Positions 55,701 through 59,637 are shown, numbered from the stretch's first letter. The stretch: 64,000 nucleotides of DNA from Ursus arctos (GCF_023065955.2 NW_026622841.1:16068501-16132500); one strand, 5' to 3'. The notes: a model not told the origin generated them from the letters alone. Program-made: numbers and translations.

Positions 55701-56569
55701 GGTTTTTCTGGCTTTGGAAAGAGTTGAGTTTTTACATTGCTTCTCGTTAGTGGTTTCCTGCAGCATCCACAATGAATCATTCTCCAGGAGAGGTTACCCC
55801 ACCGAAAAAGAATCTGATTTCTTACCCCTTCCTGGCAGAAAGGTAGGTGTCCCTTTAGATGTGAGAATAATTTGGGGAAACTAACAAAAAATAAATTATG
55901 GCGGCCTATGACATGCAAAGAGCTTTGGCTACAGTCGGACTTCTTCCTGCGTGGGCCAGTGCCTTCACCTAAATTCACCGTCCTCAGAATTTATCGTCAA
56001 ATGCATAATGGGTAAACCTTGTCCCCTAAATAATGAAGTAATTCATCATCAAAAGCAGACTAAACATCTAGAGAAAGAAATTAGTAAGTTATCTCATACG
56101 ACGGCAAAATGCTACCAACTTCGATAATAGTAACAACATCTTACAATTTATAAACAGTTCTGGTCTTATTTGAGAGGTTGGTCCTCATGAGATTCCTTCT
56201 GGCTAAAATTAAATACCACTTCCTCTCTTGCCCTTGTGCAATAAAAATTCCTCCTCCCTCCATGATTCCTGGAGCAATCTGTAAATTGAGGCGCATCTCG
56301 CCTTCCCTCTTTGGTTCTGTGTTTTTAATTATCAAGGGTTTTTCTAGAATCCTCCCAGCACAAAGTTCAGATTGCCCTCTGTTCACCATCCAGCAGGACA
56401 GCAAAACCTACTTACTTCTTAGAGCGTATTCTTTGGCCTCCACTGAATTCAGATCAGAAAGGAACTCATCAGTGTCTTGCATGCATTTGAGAGAAATGTT
56501 TCCTGCGGGAAACACAAAAGGTAATTGAAACAGAAAAGACAGAAGACAAAATAATAAAGTCAGGACCAT
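4137..56569 (-). CDS. OACYL: NRF-6-type membrane acyltransferase gene, 13 exons, 3' end outside window
   Basis: Joined coding exons, in transcript order: 56569-56416, 43449-43310, 41755-41677, 35173-35035, 34033-33825, 29791-29612, 28830-28728, 22256-22155, 16970-16805, 15288-15209, 9311-9198, 7122-6927, 4323-4137. They sum to 1849 nt, giving 616 codons plus one base and no stop. Each junction joins compatible phases and nearly all have consensus GT/AG sites. The protein has a signal peptide (1-22), a lumenal NRF domain with six cysteines (29, 77, 92, 108, 113, 156), a first helix (about 172-187), a polar linker, and an AT3 acyltransferase domain (from about 275) with R279-x10-H290. Known for the family: nrf-6 of C. 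elegans acts in lipid/yolk transport and fluoxetine response; the mammalian substrate is unknown. The symbol rests on family resemblance and single-gene occurrence in mammals. A bacterial-like AT3 protein is excluded by the introns and the NRF domain. Confidence 0.88.
4320..4433. repeat. Three tandem copies of a 38-bp unit over the exon 13 acceptor
   Basis: Units lie at 4320-4357, 4358-4395 and 4396-4433, differing at only a few positions. On the minus strand each unit carries a pyrimidine tract ending in CC(C/T)GTAG. The copy nearest the exon is the presumed acceptor. High identity between the copies implies a recent local duplication. Confidence 0.9.
4600..4920 (+). mobile_element. Old L1 3'-end fragment
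   Basis: Landmarks such as 'gtggttacacaactctctgtgtgctaaa' and the 'cttgccatgaatctcaaataatta' tail are typical of ancient L1M 3' ends. No open frame remains. Confidence 0.55.
6040..6420 (-). mobile_element. L2-like fossil LINE fragment
   Basis: 'tttattaagtgccttcagtg' at the left and 'gatgaacccaggcttctggcttgaataatgaggttggatgg' at the right match the antisense reading of L2. Diverged. Confidence 0.5.
6927..7122 (-). CDS. OACYL: Exon 12: AT3 domain, Y-Y-T-K-P and G-P-F-L-V-G motif
   Basis: Codes residues 490-554 with R489 completed at the junction. Near the middle, [20 protein letters not shown] matches the family's 'iYtkPwtRigPYliGlllG' block. The donor is AAG|GTAAGC at 6926. Two acceptors are possible: CCCTTTTTCAG ending at 7107 looks stronger but gives the wrong phase after exon 11, while CATCTTAG ending at 7123 adds 16 nt (DSLFQ) and restores the frame. 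I therefore place the start at 7122. The domain identity does not depend on this choice. Confidence 0.87.
7372..7959 (+). mobile_element. 5'-truncated L1 with target-site duplication
   Basis: Starts inside the end of ORF2: residues such as [16 protein letters not shown] and [16 protein letters not shown] are the usual ORF2 C-terminus. A G-rich 3' UTR and the 'gtactgtatggtgactaacataatacaataaaaaa' end follow. A perfect 17-bp duplication, 'taaaattccagttctca', flanks it at 7355-7371 and 7960-7976. The intact end and perfect duplication imply a fairly young insertion. It is plus strand, antisense to the gene. Confidence 0.95.
8270..8640 (-). mobile_element. L2-like fossil LINE fragment
   Basis: 'ggaacagcaagtgcaaaggcctgagg' and 'gggaagccattggacaaattcaagcaggtgactgacagg' are typical antisense L2 wording. 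Diverged. Confidence 0.5.
8735..8812 (+). mobile_element. MIR fragment
   Basis: 'agcatagtgggtaagatcctaggttcc...cacttactagcggtgtgacttt' matches the MIR core. Confidence 0.6.
9198..9311 (-). CDS. OACYL: Exon 11: AT3 domain membrane helix
   Basis: Codes residues 452-488. After SKHV it is one long hydrophobic helix ([19 protein letters not shown]...) ending in the polar turn PVAAPSEA. The acceptor is CTCTTTGCAG at 9312 and the donor GCAAG|GTAACC at 9197. Only this frame avoids stops and continues exon 10. It leaves two bases (AG), so exon 12 must enter with one base; this fixes the otherwise ambiguous exon 12 acceptor. Confidence 0.9.
10915..11240 (+). mobile_element. MaLR/MLT1-like LTR fragment
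   Basis: 'gaatgtgactctgtttggagacagggtctttaaagaggt', 'gatgggccctcatccaatct' and 'acaccttgatcttaggcttctaatctccagaacc' are hallmarks of this LTR group. No internal sequence. Confidence 0.7.
13395..13442 (+). mobile_element. 3' tail remnant of a CAN-SINE
   Basis: 'tgctctctcactctctcaaataaataaataaatcttaaaa' is the SINE tail; the tRNA-like head is missing. Confidence 0.7.
13740..14280 (+). mobile_element. Ancient LINE-like fragment
   Basis: A-rich text such as 'gaaatatcggagttggagacaaa...ggaatggaatgttatgcacacattaaaattatg' resembles an eroded L1 ORF2 3' part. The family cannot be fixed by eye. Confidence 0.4.
14300..14495 (+). mobile_element. Full-length CAN-SINE with target-site duplication
   Basis: Complete tRNA-Lys head ('cctgggtggctcagttggttaag') to A-rich tail. 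The 18-bp duplication 'tttaaaatatggcatgga' lies at 14282-14299 and 14496-14513. Confidence 0.95.
14600..14980 (+). mobile_element. Ancient LINE-like fragment
   Basis: 'ggcactgtgaattacctcactctttctgg', '...gacctagtaactccactt' and the following text resemble an eroded mammalian L1. No open frame remains. Confidence 0.45.
15209..15288 (-). CDS. OACYL: Exon 10: AT3 domain, W-Y-L-A-N-D motif
   Basis: Codes residues 425-450. [16 protein letters not shown] is the family's 'C.gw.WYLanDmQf' element and [10 protein letters not shown] begins the next helix. It joins directly to NNFLSVRNA of exon 9 without an interrupted codon. The acceptor is TTTTGTTTCAG at 15289 and the donor GGAAA|GTGAGT at 15208. Two bases AA carry over and join A of exon 11 to give K451. 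Confidence 0.94.
15289..16804. other. OACYL: Intron 9
   Basis: Short intron with no obvious interspersed repeat. It is G-rich near 15380-15420. No regulatory element can be named with confidence. Confidence 0.55.
16805..16970 (-). CDS. OACYL: Exon 9: AT3 domain, C-R-x-x-W-W-T-N motif
   Basis: Codes residues 370-424. After LQPLHLYS comes a helix ([13 protein letters not shown]), a lumenal-type loop, and [14 protein letters not shown] with [12 protein letters not shown], a close match to the NRF-6 'C...WWtNlLyinNf' block. The acceptor tract is long and pyrimidine-rich (CCTTCTCTTCCCCTCTC...CCAG, ending at 16971). A second CAG seven bases further in would break the frame. The donor is GCG|GTGAGT at 16804. 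The exon leaves in phase 0. Confidence 0.93.
17215..17345 (+). mobile_element. MIR-like fragment
   Basis: 'ctgtgctagaagcttctcagatactt...ctgatggggaaatcagagccccgagaagtgagcgacttgtcc' fits the MIR consensus end. Confidence 0.5.
18860..19300 (+). mobile_element. Ancient LINE-like fragment
   Basis: 'tactacttgtaggaatttacccac...gtgcataagtgtctagacattg' and the following text resemble an eroded L1 ORF2 3' section. Confidence 0.45.
19361..19459. repeat. (GATA)n microsatellite with inverted (CTAT) head
   Basis: Starts 'ctatctctatctatctatag' and switches to 'agatagatagat...' for about 80 bp, interrupted by GAGATA units. The change of strand sense at about 19378 makes a hairpin-capable inverted repeat. 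Confidence 0.95.
20692..20729. repeat. (CA)n microsatellite
   Basis: Nearly perfect CA dinucleotide run of about 18 units. Confidence 0.95.
21175..21345 (+). mobile_element. MIR-like fragment
   Basis: 'tctctcattttatcctcgcaagagtcc...cccatttttgagatgggtgaactcc...ggtcacacagctggcaga' is typical MIR wording. Confidence 0.65.
22155..22256 (-). CDS. OACYL: Exon 8: AT3 domain, S-G-W-L and R-Y-V-L-S-R-F segment
   Basis: Codes residues 336-368. It reads [13 protein letters not shown], a lysine-containing loop, and [10 protein letters not shown], equivalent to the family's 'lrRylRltPly'; the Arg is finished by exon 9 (AG+G gives R369). The donor is AAG|GTAGGG at 22154. The acceptor CTCTCTCAG at 22257 has, as its pyrimidine tract, a pure (CT)n microsatellite on the transcribed strand, so its strength may vary with repeat length. 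The reading frame is open for the full 102 nt. Confidence 0.9.
22259..22286. repeat. (GA)n microsatellite at the exon 8 acceptor
   Basis: Fourteen GA units on the plus strand, read as (CT)n on the gene strand and abutting the exon 8 CAG. Confidence 0.95.
23909..24000 (-). mobile_element. Truncated short-form CAN-SINE
   Basis: 'ccaacgtggggctcgaactcacgaccccgagatcaagagttacttgct' matches the short form; the last bases of the tRNA head are missing. Confidence 0.8.
25095..25430 (-). mobile_element. L2 fossil LINE 3' part
   Basis: 'cttatcgagcaatactatacatgcttggtactgctttaagcatccgtgacagcaggacacaaaacag' and 'tgcattttaaacagggg...cattcgagcaaacgtctgaaggaggagagg' are clear antisense L2 text. Confidence 0.7.
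26563..26760 (+). mobile_element. Full-length CAN-SINE with target-site duplication
   Basis: Head 'ggggcacccgggtggctcag' to an A-rich tail. The 15-bp duplication 'taaaatgtcagatga' is at 26548-26562 and 26761-26775. Confidence 0.95.
26770..27350 (+). mobile_element. L2 fossil LINE 3' part
   Basis: 'tccaatcacttcctgtttcaccaagactgaagtccaaattcctgagtcttgctacaaggtcctctgtggtctggccctg', ending with 'ggcctagaacgatgcctggcaaac', is sense L2. A short (CA)n run at 27217-27241 interrupts it. Confidence 0.7.
27540..27915 (+). mobile_element. Old L1 3' fragment
   Basis: 'agccatacagtggaatatcactgggtcac' to 'gaactgctcacttgaggggcttaatttatgtgcatttcacc' is the usual end of an older L1. Non-coding. Confidence 0.65.
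28224..28305. repeat. (GAAA)n microsatellite
   Basis: About 20 units with a few GGAA variants, directly beside the head of the next SINE. Confidence 0.95.
28313..28505 (+). mobile_element. Full-length CAN-SINE
   Basis: 'ggggcgcctgggtggctcagttggttaagcatctgcc' to the A-rich tail. No clear duplication was seen beside the GAAA tract. Confidence 0.92.
28728..28830 (-). CDS. OACYL: Exon 7: AT3 domain, V-D-T-F-F motif
   Basis: Codes residues 302-334. A basic loop ([20 protein letters not shown]) leads to [13 protein letters not shown], which matches the AT3 'sVDtFFvLSG' signature; the S-G is completed by exon 8 (AG+T gives S335). The acceptor is GGTTTGTTGCAG at 28831 and the donor CAG|GTAATA at 28727. 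Length 103 nt is phase-consistent (G+AT makes D301). It lies only about 0.8 kb from exon 6, the shortest intron between the AT3 core exons. Confidence 0.93.
28831..29611. other. OACYL: Intron 6
   Basis: Short intron of largely unique sequence; no repeat or RNA gene recognised. Confidence 0.55.
29612..29791 (-). CDS. OACYL: Exon 6: start of AT3 domain with R-x10-H catalytic motif
   Basis: Codes residues 242-300. A short pre-domain segment ([12 protein letters not shown]) is the family's 'FS...N...L' element, then comes [19 protein letters not shown], the first AT3 helix. R279 and H290 are separated by exactly ten residues, the R-x10-H motif required for activity in bacterial AT3 enzymes. The acceptor is GCTCTTGTCCAG at 29792; a second AG nine bases in (29783) could remove three residues without changing frame. 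The donor is TTGG|GTGAGA. The exon enters in phase 1 and leaves in phase 1. Confidence 0.92.
30255..30480 (+). mobile_element. MIR
   Basis: 'ctggctctgaacctggctgtcc...taacctctggcaagtgagtcaacctctctgtgcct...gaaatgggaatcaaagtagat' is standard MIR layout. Confidence 0.75.
31330..31520 (-). mobile_element. MER5A-like hAT DNA transposon fossil
   Basis: 'cagtggttctccaagttcgg', 'ccccaccccagacctactgactcagaatc' and 'agccctccaggcgcttctgatgctcacc...agagaaccac' match this non-autonomous hAT family, with inverted ends. Strand assignment is tentative. Confidence 0.75.
33214..33254. repeat. (GT)n microsatellite
   Basis: About 20 perfect GT units. Confidence 0.95.
33825..34033 (-). CDS. OACYL: Exon 5: first membrane helix and polar GC-rich linker
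   Basis: Codes residues 172-240. It opens [19 protein letters not shown], a helix that anchors the lumenal NRF domain and ends in the family's G-T-V-Y. A linker rich in Pro, Ala, Arg, Ser and Glu then reaches the AT3 domain; no conserved motif is seen in it. The acceptor TCTTTTCCCTGCAG at 34034 is excellent; the donor AAAAA|GTAGGC at 33824 is weaker, so the 3' boundary is less certain than the 5' one. The chosen donor gives phase 1, as exon 6 requires (A+GA makes R241). The linker is CpG-rich compared with the surrounding introns. Confidence 0.82.
34034..35034. other. OACYL: Intron 4
   Basis: A 1-kb intron with an A-rich tract at 34253-34290; otherwise nothing recognisable. Confidence 0.55.
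35035..35173 (-). CDS. OACYL: Exon 4: NRF-domain end and lead into first helix
   Basis: Codes residues 126-170. The strand starts [17 protein letters not shown], holds two N-glycosylation sequons (N131-T-S and N145-S-S), then C156 (ARCAAG), the sixth NRF cysteine, and ends FDTFVAMC just before the first membrane helix. The acceptor is very strong (CTCTTTTTTCCCCTTGGTAG at 35174); the donor is CT|GTGAGT at 35034. The 139-nt length fits the phases on both sides: G+AT gives D125 and CT+G gives L171. The presence of the sixth cysteine favours this exon over a rival at 38763-38829. Confidence 0.9.
35655..35850 (+). mobile_element. MER5A-like hAT fossil fragment
   Basis: 'gtgccccagaattacctggagggtttcg...cctgagaattcacacttctaacaag...ctgagaaccacagg' fits MER5A-type sequence. 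Diverged. Confidence 0.5.
36065..36290 (+). mobile_element. MIR
   Basis: 'agagtggctaagaatacagtttctgcagtttgagggcctgcatct...tgcctcagtttcccccttggtaaaatggag...acttagcaaatgcctggtac' is near full-length MIR. Confidence 0.85.
36420..36510 (+). mobile_element. MIR fragment
   Basis: 'gcttgctgtgtgaccctgggcaagttacttcacctctctgggtctcattt' is the MIR core. Confidence 0.8.
37662..37705. repeat. (GT)n microsatellite with GC interruptions
   Basis: 'tgtgtgcgtgtgtgcgtgtgcgtgtgtg...' of about 44 bp. Confidence 0.95.
38315..38650 (+). mobile_element. MaLR/MLT1-like LTR fragment
   Basis: 'ctgaattgtgccccctcacccacccatattcctatgttgcagccctaacc' begins it and 'agtctgtggtattttgttgggggcagccctagcctcctaacacag' ends it, a nearly complete solo LTR of this group. 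Confidence 0.75.
40360..40920 (+). mobile_element. Ancient interspersed repeat, family not named
   Basis: 'cctgtgattagaggattcgaacttccagccccatcccccacctccgggaggg', 'ccgatggcc...gatttaatcaaatgcgcctacataatggaacctccatgaaaac' and 'ggagagcttccgggttggtgaacacgtggaggtgctggga' are wording I recognise from many mammalian loci. I cannot assign the family by eye. Confidence 0.55.
41677..41755 (-). CDS. OACYL: Exon 3: NRF-domain C-V-P-x-S-C motif
   Basis: Codes residues 99-124: [20 protein letters not shown], then a short hydrophobic run. The G-x-C-x-P-x-S-C pair (C108, C113) is the most recognisable NRF motif and is followed by the usual acidic E-E-D-V. The acceptor is GTGTTTTTCAG|GAT at 41756; the donor TTGG|GTAGGT is moderately strong. 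The exon enters in phase 0 and leaves in phase 1; G joins AT of exon 4 to form D125. At 79 nt it is the shortest exon, too short for ordinary ORF detection. Confidence 0.92.
41756..43309. other. OACYL: Intron 2
   Basis: Contains one full CAN-SINE (42140-42339) and otherwise AT-rich unique sequence. No exon recognised. Confidence 0.55.
42140..42339 (+). mobile_element. Full-length CAN-SINE with target-site duplication
   Basis: Head 'gggcgcctgggtggctcag' to the A-rich tail. The 15-bp duplication 'aaagattttattcat' is at 42125-42139 and 42340-42354. It resembles the internal SINE word 'aagattttattta', a typical L1 endonuclease target. Confidence 0.95.
43310..43449 (-). CDS. OACYL: Exon 2: NRF-domain core
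   Basis: Codes residues 53-98. The sequence [15 protein letters not shown] then GSYSECL then GQYCKL is the NRF signature (a D-S-x-G-K loop, a G-N turn, and the G-x-Y-x-E-C motif). C77 and C92 are the second and third domain cysteines. The acceptor is GGAATTCAG|TG at 43450 and the donor GTGCAG|GTGAGC at 43309. The 140-nt exon begins with the last two bases of M52 and ends in phase 0 after Q98. Intron 1 upstream is about 13 kb, the largest of the gene. Confidence 0.92.
44585..44692 (+). mobile_element. Short-form CAN-SINE
   Basis: 'ggtgctagctggctcagttagcatag...cagggtcatgagttcaagacccacattgagtgtagag' then an A-rich tail. Flanked by 'aaatgctatccag' and 'aaacgctatccag'. Confidence 0.88.
44711..44895 (+). 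mobile_element. Full-length CAN-SINE
   Basis: Inserted right after the short SINE, with flanks 'aaaacgctatccag' and 'aaaatgctatacgg', an imperfect repeat of the same target. Confidence 0.92.
45455..45660 (-). mobile_element. Full-length CAN-SINE
   Basis: Poly(T) start to 'cacccaggcgcccc'. Flanked by 'ctgcttttagtctt' and 'ctgcctttagtctt'. Confidence 0.93.
46260..46860 (+). mobile_element. Old L1 3' fragments
   Basis: 'ggtgatagacagttctgtgtcctgattgtggtgtgggttacacagtc' and 'tgtaattgatacacttcggtgcaatttttgcaacttcccgtaaatcta' are L1 3' UTR text, separated by diverged sequence. Confidence 0.55.
47524..47720 (-). mobile_element. Full-length CAN-SINE
   Basis: 'aaagatctatttatttatttgagaaagag' to 'cacccaggcgcccc'; flanks 'ttgcttttatgat' and 'ttgccttcatgat'. 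Confidence 0.92.
47808..48005 (-). mobile_element. Full-length CAN-SINE
   Basis: 'aagatttatttatttctttt' to 'cacccaggcgcccc', only about 90 bp from its neighbour in the same orientation. Confidence 0.92.
48111..48310 (+). mobile_element. Full-length CAN-SINE
   Basis: 'ggggcgcctgggtggcccc' to the A-rich tail; flanks 'aagaacacagta' and 'aagaatatagta'. It faces the two minus-strand SINEs, giving an inverted pair about 105 bp apart. Confidence 0.93.
48435..48600 (+). mobile_element. MIR fragment
   Basis: 'tgtgcccagagctgttttgagtgccttctgtccattgtctcgtctactcctcacacaatcctatgag...ccattttacagattcataaac' is MIR wording. Confidence 0.7.
49007..49225 (+). mobile_element. Full-length CAN-SINE
   Basis: 'ggtgcctgggtggctcagtcattaagcgtctgcc' to the A-rich tail. 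No clear duplication. Confidence 0.92.
49230..50060 (+). mobile_element. Old L1 3' part interrupted by a SINE
   Basis: 'aaatgaactatggtactttcgtattttataatgctctgcaacaatgaaaatgag' is eroded L1 ORF2 text; after the SINE the sequence continues to an A/T-rich end. Confidence 0.55.
49549..49750 (+). mobile_element. CAN-SINE nested in an old L1
   Basis: Flanked by 'aacaattaatgta' and 'aacaataaatgta', and splits an eroded L1 (49230-50060) into two parts that read on from one another. Confidence 0.92.
50085..50280 (+). mobile_element. Ancient MER-type DNA transposon fossil
   Basis: 'gagtaggagttggcacactgtggccctgtttttgtaagtaaaattttataggaata' and 'gttgcgacagaggctgtgtggcccacaaaa' match a common non-autonomous DNA repeat; exact name unsure. 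Confidence 0.65.
50285..50400 (-). mobile_element. MER5A-like fragment
   Basis: 'gctgtgattctcaagtctgggcagccattagaatcccctggggcatctttaaaaaacacc' fits MER5A. Confidence 0.65.
50440..50860 (+). mobile_element. L2 fossil LINE 3' part
   Basis: 'caaaggcccttcgtgaccggacctgcctctcc', 'ctgcttggaatgtccttccttcctgtctgcc' and 'ggaactcaaaaaacatttgctgga' are characteristic L2 text. Confidence 0.75.
52045..52530 (-). mobile_element. MaLR/MLT1-like LTR
   Basis: 'tattagttctctgtgaccactattacaaattcccacaaacttggtggcttaaaac' to 'gtttcagcccactacag' is a nearly full LTR in reverse. Confidence 0.8.
53445..53905 (-). mobile_element. MaLR/MLT1-like LTR
   Basis: 'accaactgggtggcttataacagcagacc' and 'cgatctcatcctaacttcagcacatccacaaagaccctatttccaaacaggatcacattcacagg', ending 'caattcaacccacaaca'. 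It is the second LTR of this group within 1.5 kb, same orientation. Confidence 0.75.
54722..54960 (+). mobile_element. MIR
   Basis: 'tgattgaaagcacaagcttgggaatccaatgacctgggctcaaaccctatctctgccactta...gctcccttttgtcatttataaaatagag' and the 'aagtgctctctaaatattga' end. Confidence 0.85.
56416..56569 (-). CDS. OACYL: Exon 1: start codon, signal peptide, first NRF cysteine
   Basis: The start ATG at 56569-56567 has A at -3 and G at +4, a good initiation context. Residues 2-20 are almost wholly hydrophobic ([14 protein letters not shown]...), followed by Pro-Ala-Gly, a likely signal-peptidase site after A22. The mature chain begins with sequon N24-I-S and the first NRF cysteine C29 (SLKCMQD), followed by an acidic helix-like stretch to R51. 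The donor is AAGAA|GTAAGT at 56415. The exon ends in phase 1; its last base A joins TG of exon 2 to make M52. Inside the exon, 'TGTTTCCCGCAG' resembles a splice acceptor ending at 56503, but the open frame with a classic signal peptide argues it is coding. Confidence 0.88.
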
Positions 56570-56589
56570 CGTTGTCCCTTAACCTGTCA

Positions 56590-56640
56590 GGGTAAAATTC
56601 CCCTCTTAGACAAAGAGCCTTATATTTACGAAACACTCGT
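56590..56640 (-). promoter_or_regulatory. OACYL: Candidate core promoter with TATA-like box
   Basis: On the minus strand, 'AATATAAGG' lies at about 56626-56618, about 50 bp upstream of the start codon at 56569. A start site 25-30 bp downstream would leave a 5' UTR of about 20-25 nt. There is no CpG island here, which fits a tissue-restricted TATA promoter. An untranslated upstream exon spliced nearer the ATG (a CAG lies at about 56586) cannot be excluded, so this is a suggestion only. Confidence 0.3.
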
Positions 56641-57459
56641 CTCTAATGTGCTGGGCGGGGGGAATGGGACATGCCTCAGTCCTTAACACGCAGAGATAAG
56701 CTGTGAGTCCTCAGCCACCTGCAAAGCAGCTGAGATGAACAAACCATGGAAACCGATTTATACACAACTTGTTATTGTTCATTAAACTCGCGCTGTGGAT
56801 GTGGGGGCCGCTGACCACCTGGCTTCCTTTAGCTACGCAGATTAACATTGCCGCCTACCACGGAGAGGCCGGATTTTCCCCAGCTAGATGGTCTTGTGGA
56901 CATCTCTGGGTTTAAAAGATAGACGGAGGATGTTAAGGGGCAATATTTGCTTTTTTCCAAGAATGATTATGAATCCGACCTATGAAACATTCAGATAGAT
57001 CGTAAGCAACGAAGGGCTTCTTCGCGATCGCCTGGCTATCTTACGCCTCTGTGAATGTGTCCGCCGGACCTGAACGCGATGGAGGCGTGGGAGTCATGAC
57101 CTCCCCCACGGAGAGGGCCAGCTCCGCAGCAGGACAAGCGAGCTCCTGCATCCTCACGTGGGGGCTGAGACACACAGGCTGGGAAGGAAACGATGCTGAC
57201 AAAAGCCCATGGTAACAGTGTTCATCTACTTTAAGAAAACATCAAATGTGTGGCTCCGGATTCCTCGCGGTGTAAATATTCTCCTTCCAGAAAGGCTTTC
57301 TTGAAATAGTAACCTCCCTAACTACATTTCAAACGTGGTGCAAACCTTGTTTACGCAGCCGGAACACACCCACACCTGTGGGCGGCCGGGACTCGGGTAT
57401 GCGTCCTGCTCGCGGGCTGGACGGCAGCCTCCAGCATCCCAGACCTCTACCCTCGGTCT

Positions 57460-57790
57460 GAGTCTGTTGGGACTGCTATAACAAAACGCCCCAGACCGGG
57501 TGTTTTGAACAAAAATTCATTTCTCACGGTTCTCCAGGCTCAAGGCTCCCATTACGGTGAAGGCCCCCTTCCAGAGCCTTACCGGTGCCTTCTCCCTGTG
57601 CCCTCCCAGGGTGGAGGCAGCGAGGGACCTTTCTGGGGTCTCTTCTCTAAAGATACAAATTCCATCCTCAAAGCCTCTCCCCTCAGGACCTAATCACTGC
57701 CACAAAGCCCCACTCCCAAATACCATCATCTTTGGGGCTTAGGATTTCCACATATGGGTTTGGGGGTCGACACAAACATTCAGACCAGAG
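57460..57790 (-). mobile_element. MaLR-like LTR fragment
   Basis: 'gtctgttgggactgctataacaaaacgcc', 'caaaaattcatttctcacggttct' and 'acacaaacattcagaccagagcac' are the reversed ends of a common LTR-like repeat. Middle part shortened. Confidence 0.6.
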
Positions 57791-58030
57791 CACCCTCCCT
57801 CGCAAACACTCCACTGTCTCTCACCTCTGTTCCTTTGCTCATGCTGGGCCTTCTGTCCCCAGGGCCCTTCTCTGAGCCCACCTTCTCCTGGACATTATCT
57901 TCCTGCTTCTAGAAGATGTTGGCTCTTCCAGGAAGTCCTCCTGGGCTTCTCCGTAGGCAAGGAGACGCGCCTGTTCTCTGTGCTCCCTCATTGCCTTTAT
58001 AGACTCTCTTTACCTCCGCACCCTGAAGAC
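57785..58030 (+). mobile_element. L2-like fragment
   Basis: 'ctcatgctgggccttctgtcccca', '...tgttggctcttccaggaagtcctcctgggcttc' and 'ctccctcattgcctttatag' resemble L2 3' text. Confidence 0.55.
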
Positions 58031-58039
58031 TGTCTACTT

Positions 58040-58246
58040 CTTTTTTTTTTTTATTTTTATTTTTTAAAGATTTTATTTATTTATTTGACAGAGATAGCCA
58101 GTGAGAGAGAGAACACAGCAGGGGGAGTGGGAGAGGAAGAAGCAGGCTCCTAGCAGAGGAGCCTGAATGTGGGGCTCGATCCCAGAACGCTGGGATCACG
58201 CCCTGAGCTGAAGGCAGACGCTTAACGACTGCGCCACCAGGTGCCC
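58040..58246 (-). mobile_element. Full-length CAN-SINE
   Basis: Poly(T) and 'aaagattttatttatttatttgacagagatagccagtgagagag' to 'gcgccaccaggtgcccc'; flanks 'gaagactgtctac' and 'caagactgtcccc'. Arctoid-looking subtype. Confidence 0.93.
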
Positions 58247-58917
58247 CAAGACTGTCCCCCTTTCCTGCAGCCTGGAAACTCTATGAAGGCGGGCACCGTG
58301 CCCTTTTCATCCCCCTGTGCTTTTTTAGAGTCAATTTACGTCATAGCTAAGAGCAAAGTTGACACTGAACTGTGGAACCTACGGCAGTCTCTCTACTCCA
58401 TTTACTTGATCTGGAAAATTAGGATAACAATAATCTCAACCTCTTAGAGTTATTTTGAGATTTAAGTGAATACATTTAAAGTTACTAGGAGAACATCTGG
58501 CCTATCATAAATCCCTGAGACGTATTAGCTACTATGTTTATATTCTAAATAGCCCTGCACACCTGGCAGATGATAATATATACACCAGACACCCAGATAA
58601 CATATACACCAGGGGACGTCACAGTGGCTGACCTAACGTGGACCCTTAATTAACAATAACTATTGTGGCCACTTACTATTACTGTCATTGTTATTGGACT
58701 AAAGAAAAAAAAAGATTCAGGCACACAGGCTGAGTAGTTTCTTGAAAAAATAGATCATTAGATCCAAGTTACAAAGGGAAAGTCCTAGAACAATAACAAA
58801 GAACTTTCCAGAAGCCAAACCTACCCAAAGACGAACTGGGCTCTTTCAAAGGTTATAGCAGTGCTCAGGTATTGGATGAACGCTGGATCAGGGTGTTAGA
58901 CAAGAGATCCAGCATCA

Positions 58918-59120
58918 GGGGCACCTGGGTGGCACAGTGGTTAAGCGTCTGCCTTCGGCTCAGGGCGTGATCCCGGCGTTATGGGATCGAGCCCCACATC
59001 AGGCTACTCTGCTGGGAGCCTGCTTCTTCCTCTCCCACTCCCCCTGCTTGTGTTCCCTCTCTCGCTGGCTGTCTCTCTCTCTGTCGAATAAATAAATAAA
59101 ATCTTTTAAAAAAAAAAAGA
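58918..59120 (+). mobile_element. Full-length CAN-SINE
   Basis: 'ggggcacctgggtggcacagtggttaagcgtctgcc' to the A-rich tail; flanks 'gagatccagcatca' and 'gaaatcccgcatca'. The 'gcacagtggttaag' head is the same subtype as 58040-58246. Confidence 0.93.
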
Positions 59121-59637
59121 AATCCCGCATCAAATGGTCCTTATACAAACGACCTTGAAGGTCTTCTCTGACCTTGAAACCCTCTGAGTCTTCCTTCAAA
59201 ATTATTTTCTGTCATGAACGCATTAGTTTGTCACCACACGCCTCCACAGTTGTTCGTAAACTGAAGCAGAAGTGGAAAGTTCAGTACAAAAAAATGAAAG
59301 ATAACATCCAACCTGGAGCTACCTGGAGAAAGCAGAAACTTCCACTAAAAAGGGGACCTAACTGATCACCAGAAACAAGGGTTAAGTGGTTGACTACTTC
59401 AGTCTCCCCATCTGTGAAATCATAAAATCATCCTGCCTCGCGAAGTTGTTTCCTAAGATTAAACGAGAGCTCTTAAGTCCTAAACAAATAGGAGTTGGTT
59501 TAGAGCTCTCAGCTCCAAATGTCTCTCCTGGGCTTAATTACCTTCCTACATTAAAAAAAAAAAAGAAAGGGTGGGGTGGGGTGGCTTCCCAACACGAGAG
59601 GTTTAGGTAATCCGAATATTTAGGAGTGACTAAACAG

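Larger units (their letters stand above)
43450..56415. other. OACYL: Intron 1, SINE-dense
   Basis: About 13 kb. Eight CAN-SINEs cluster at 44.58-49.75 kb. There are old L1 stretches (46260-46860 and 49230-50060), a MER-type DNA repeat (50085-50280), MER5A-like text (50285-50400), L2 (50440-50860), two MaLR fragments (52045-52530 and 53445-53905) and MIRs (48435-48600 and 54722-54960). 55.0-56.4 kb is mostly unique. A long first intron in this position is a plausible place for enhancers, but none can be named. Confidence 0.55.
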
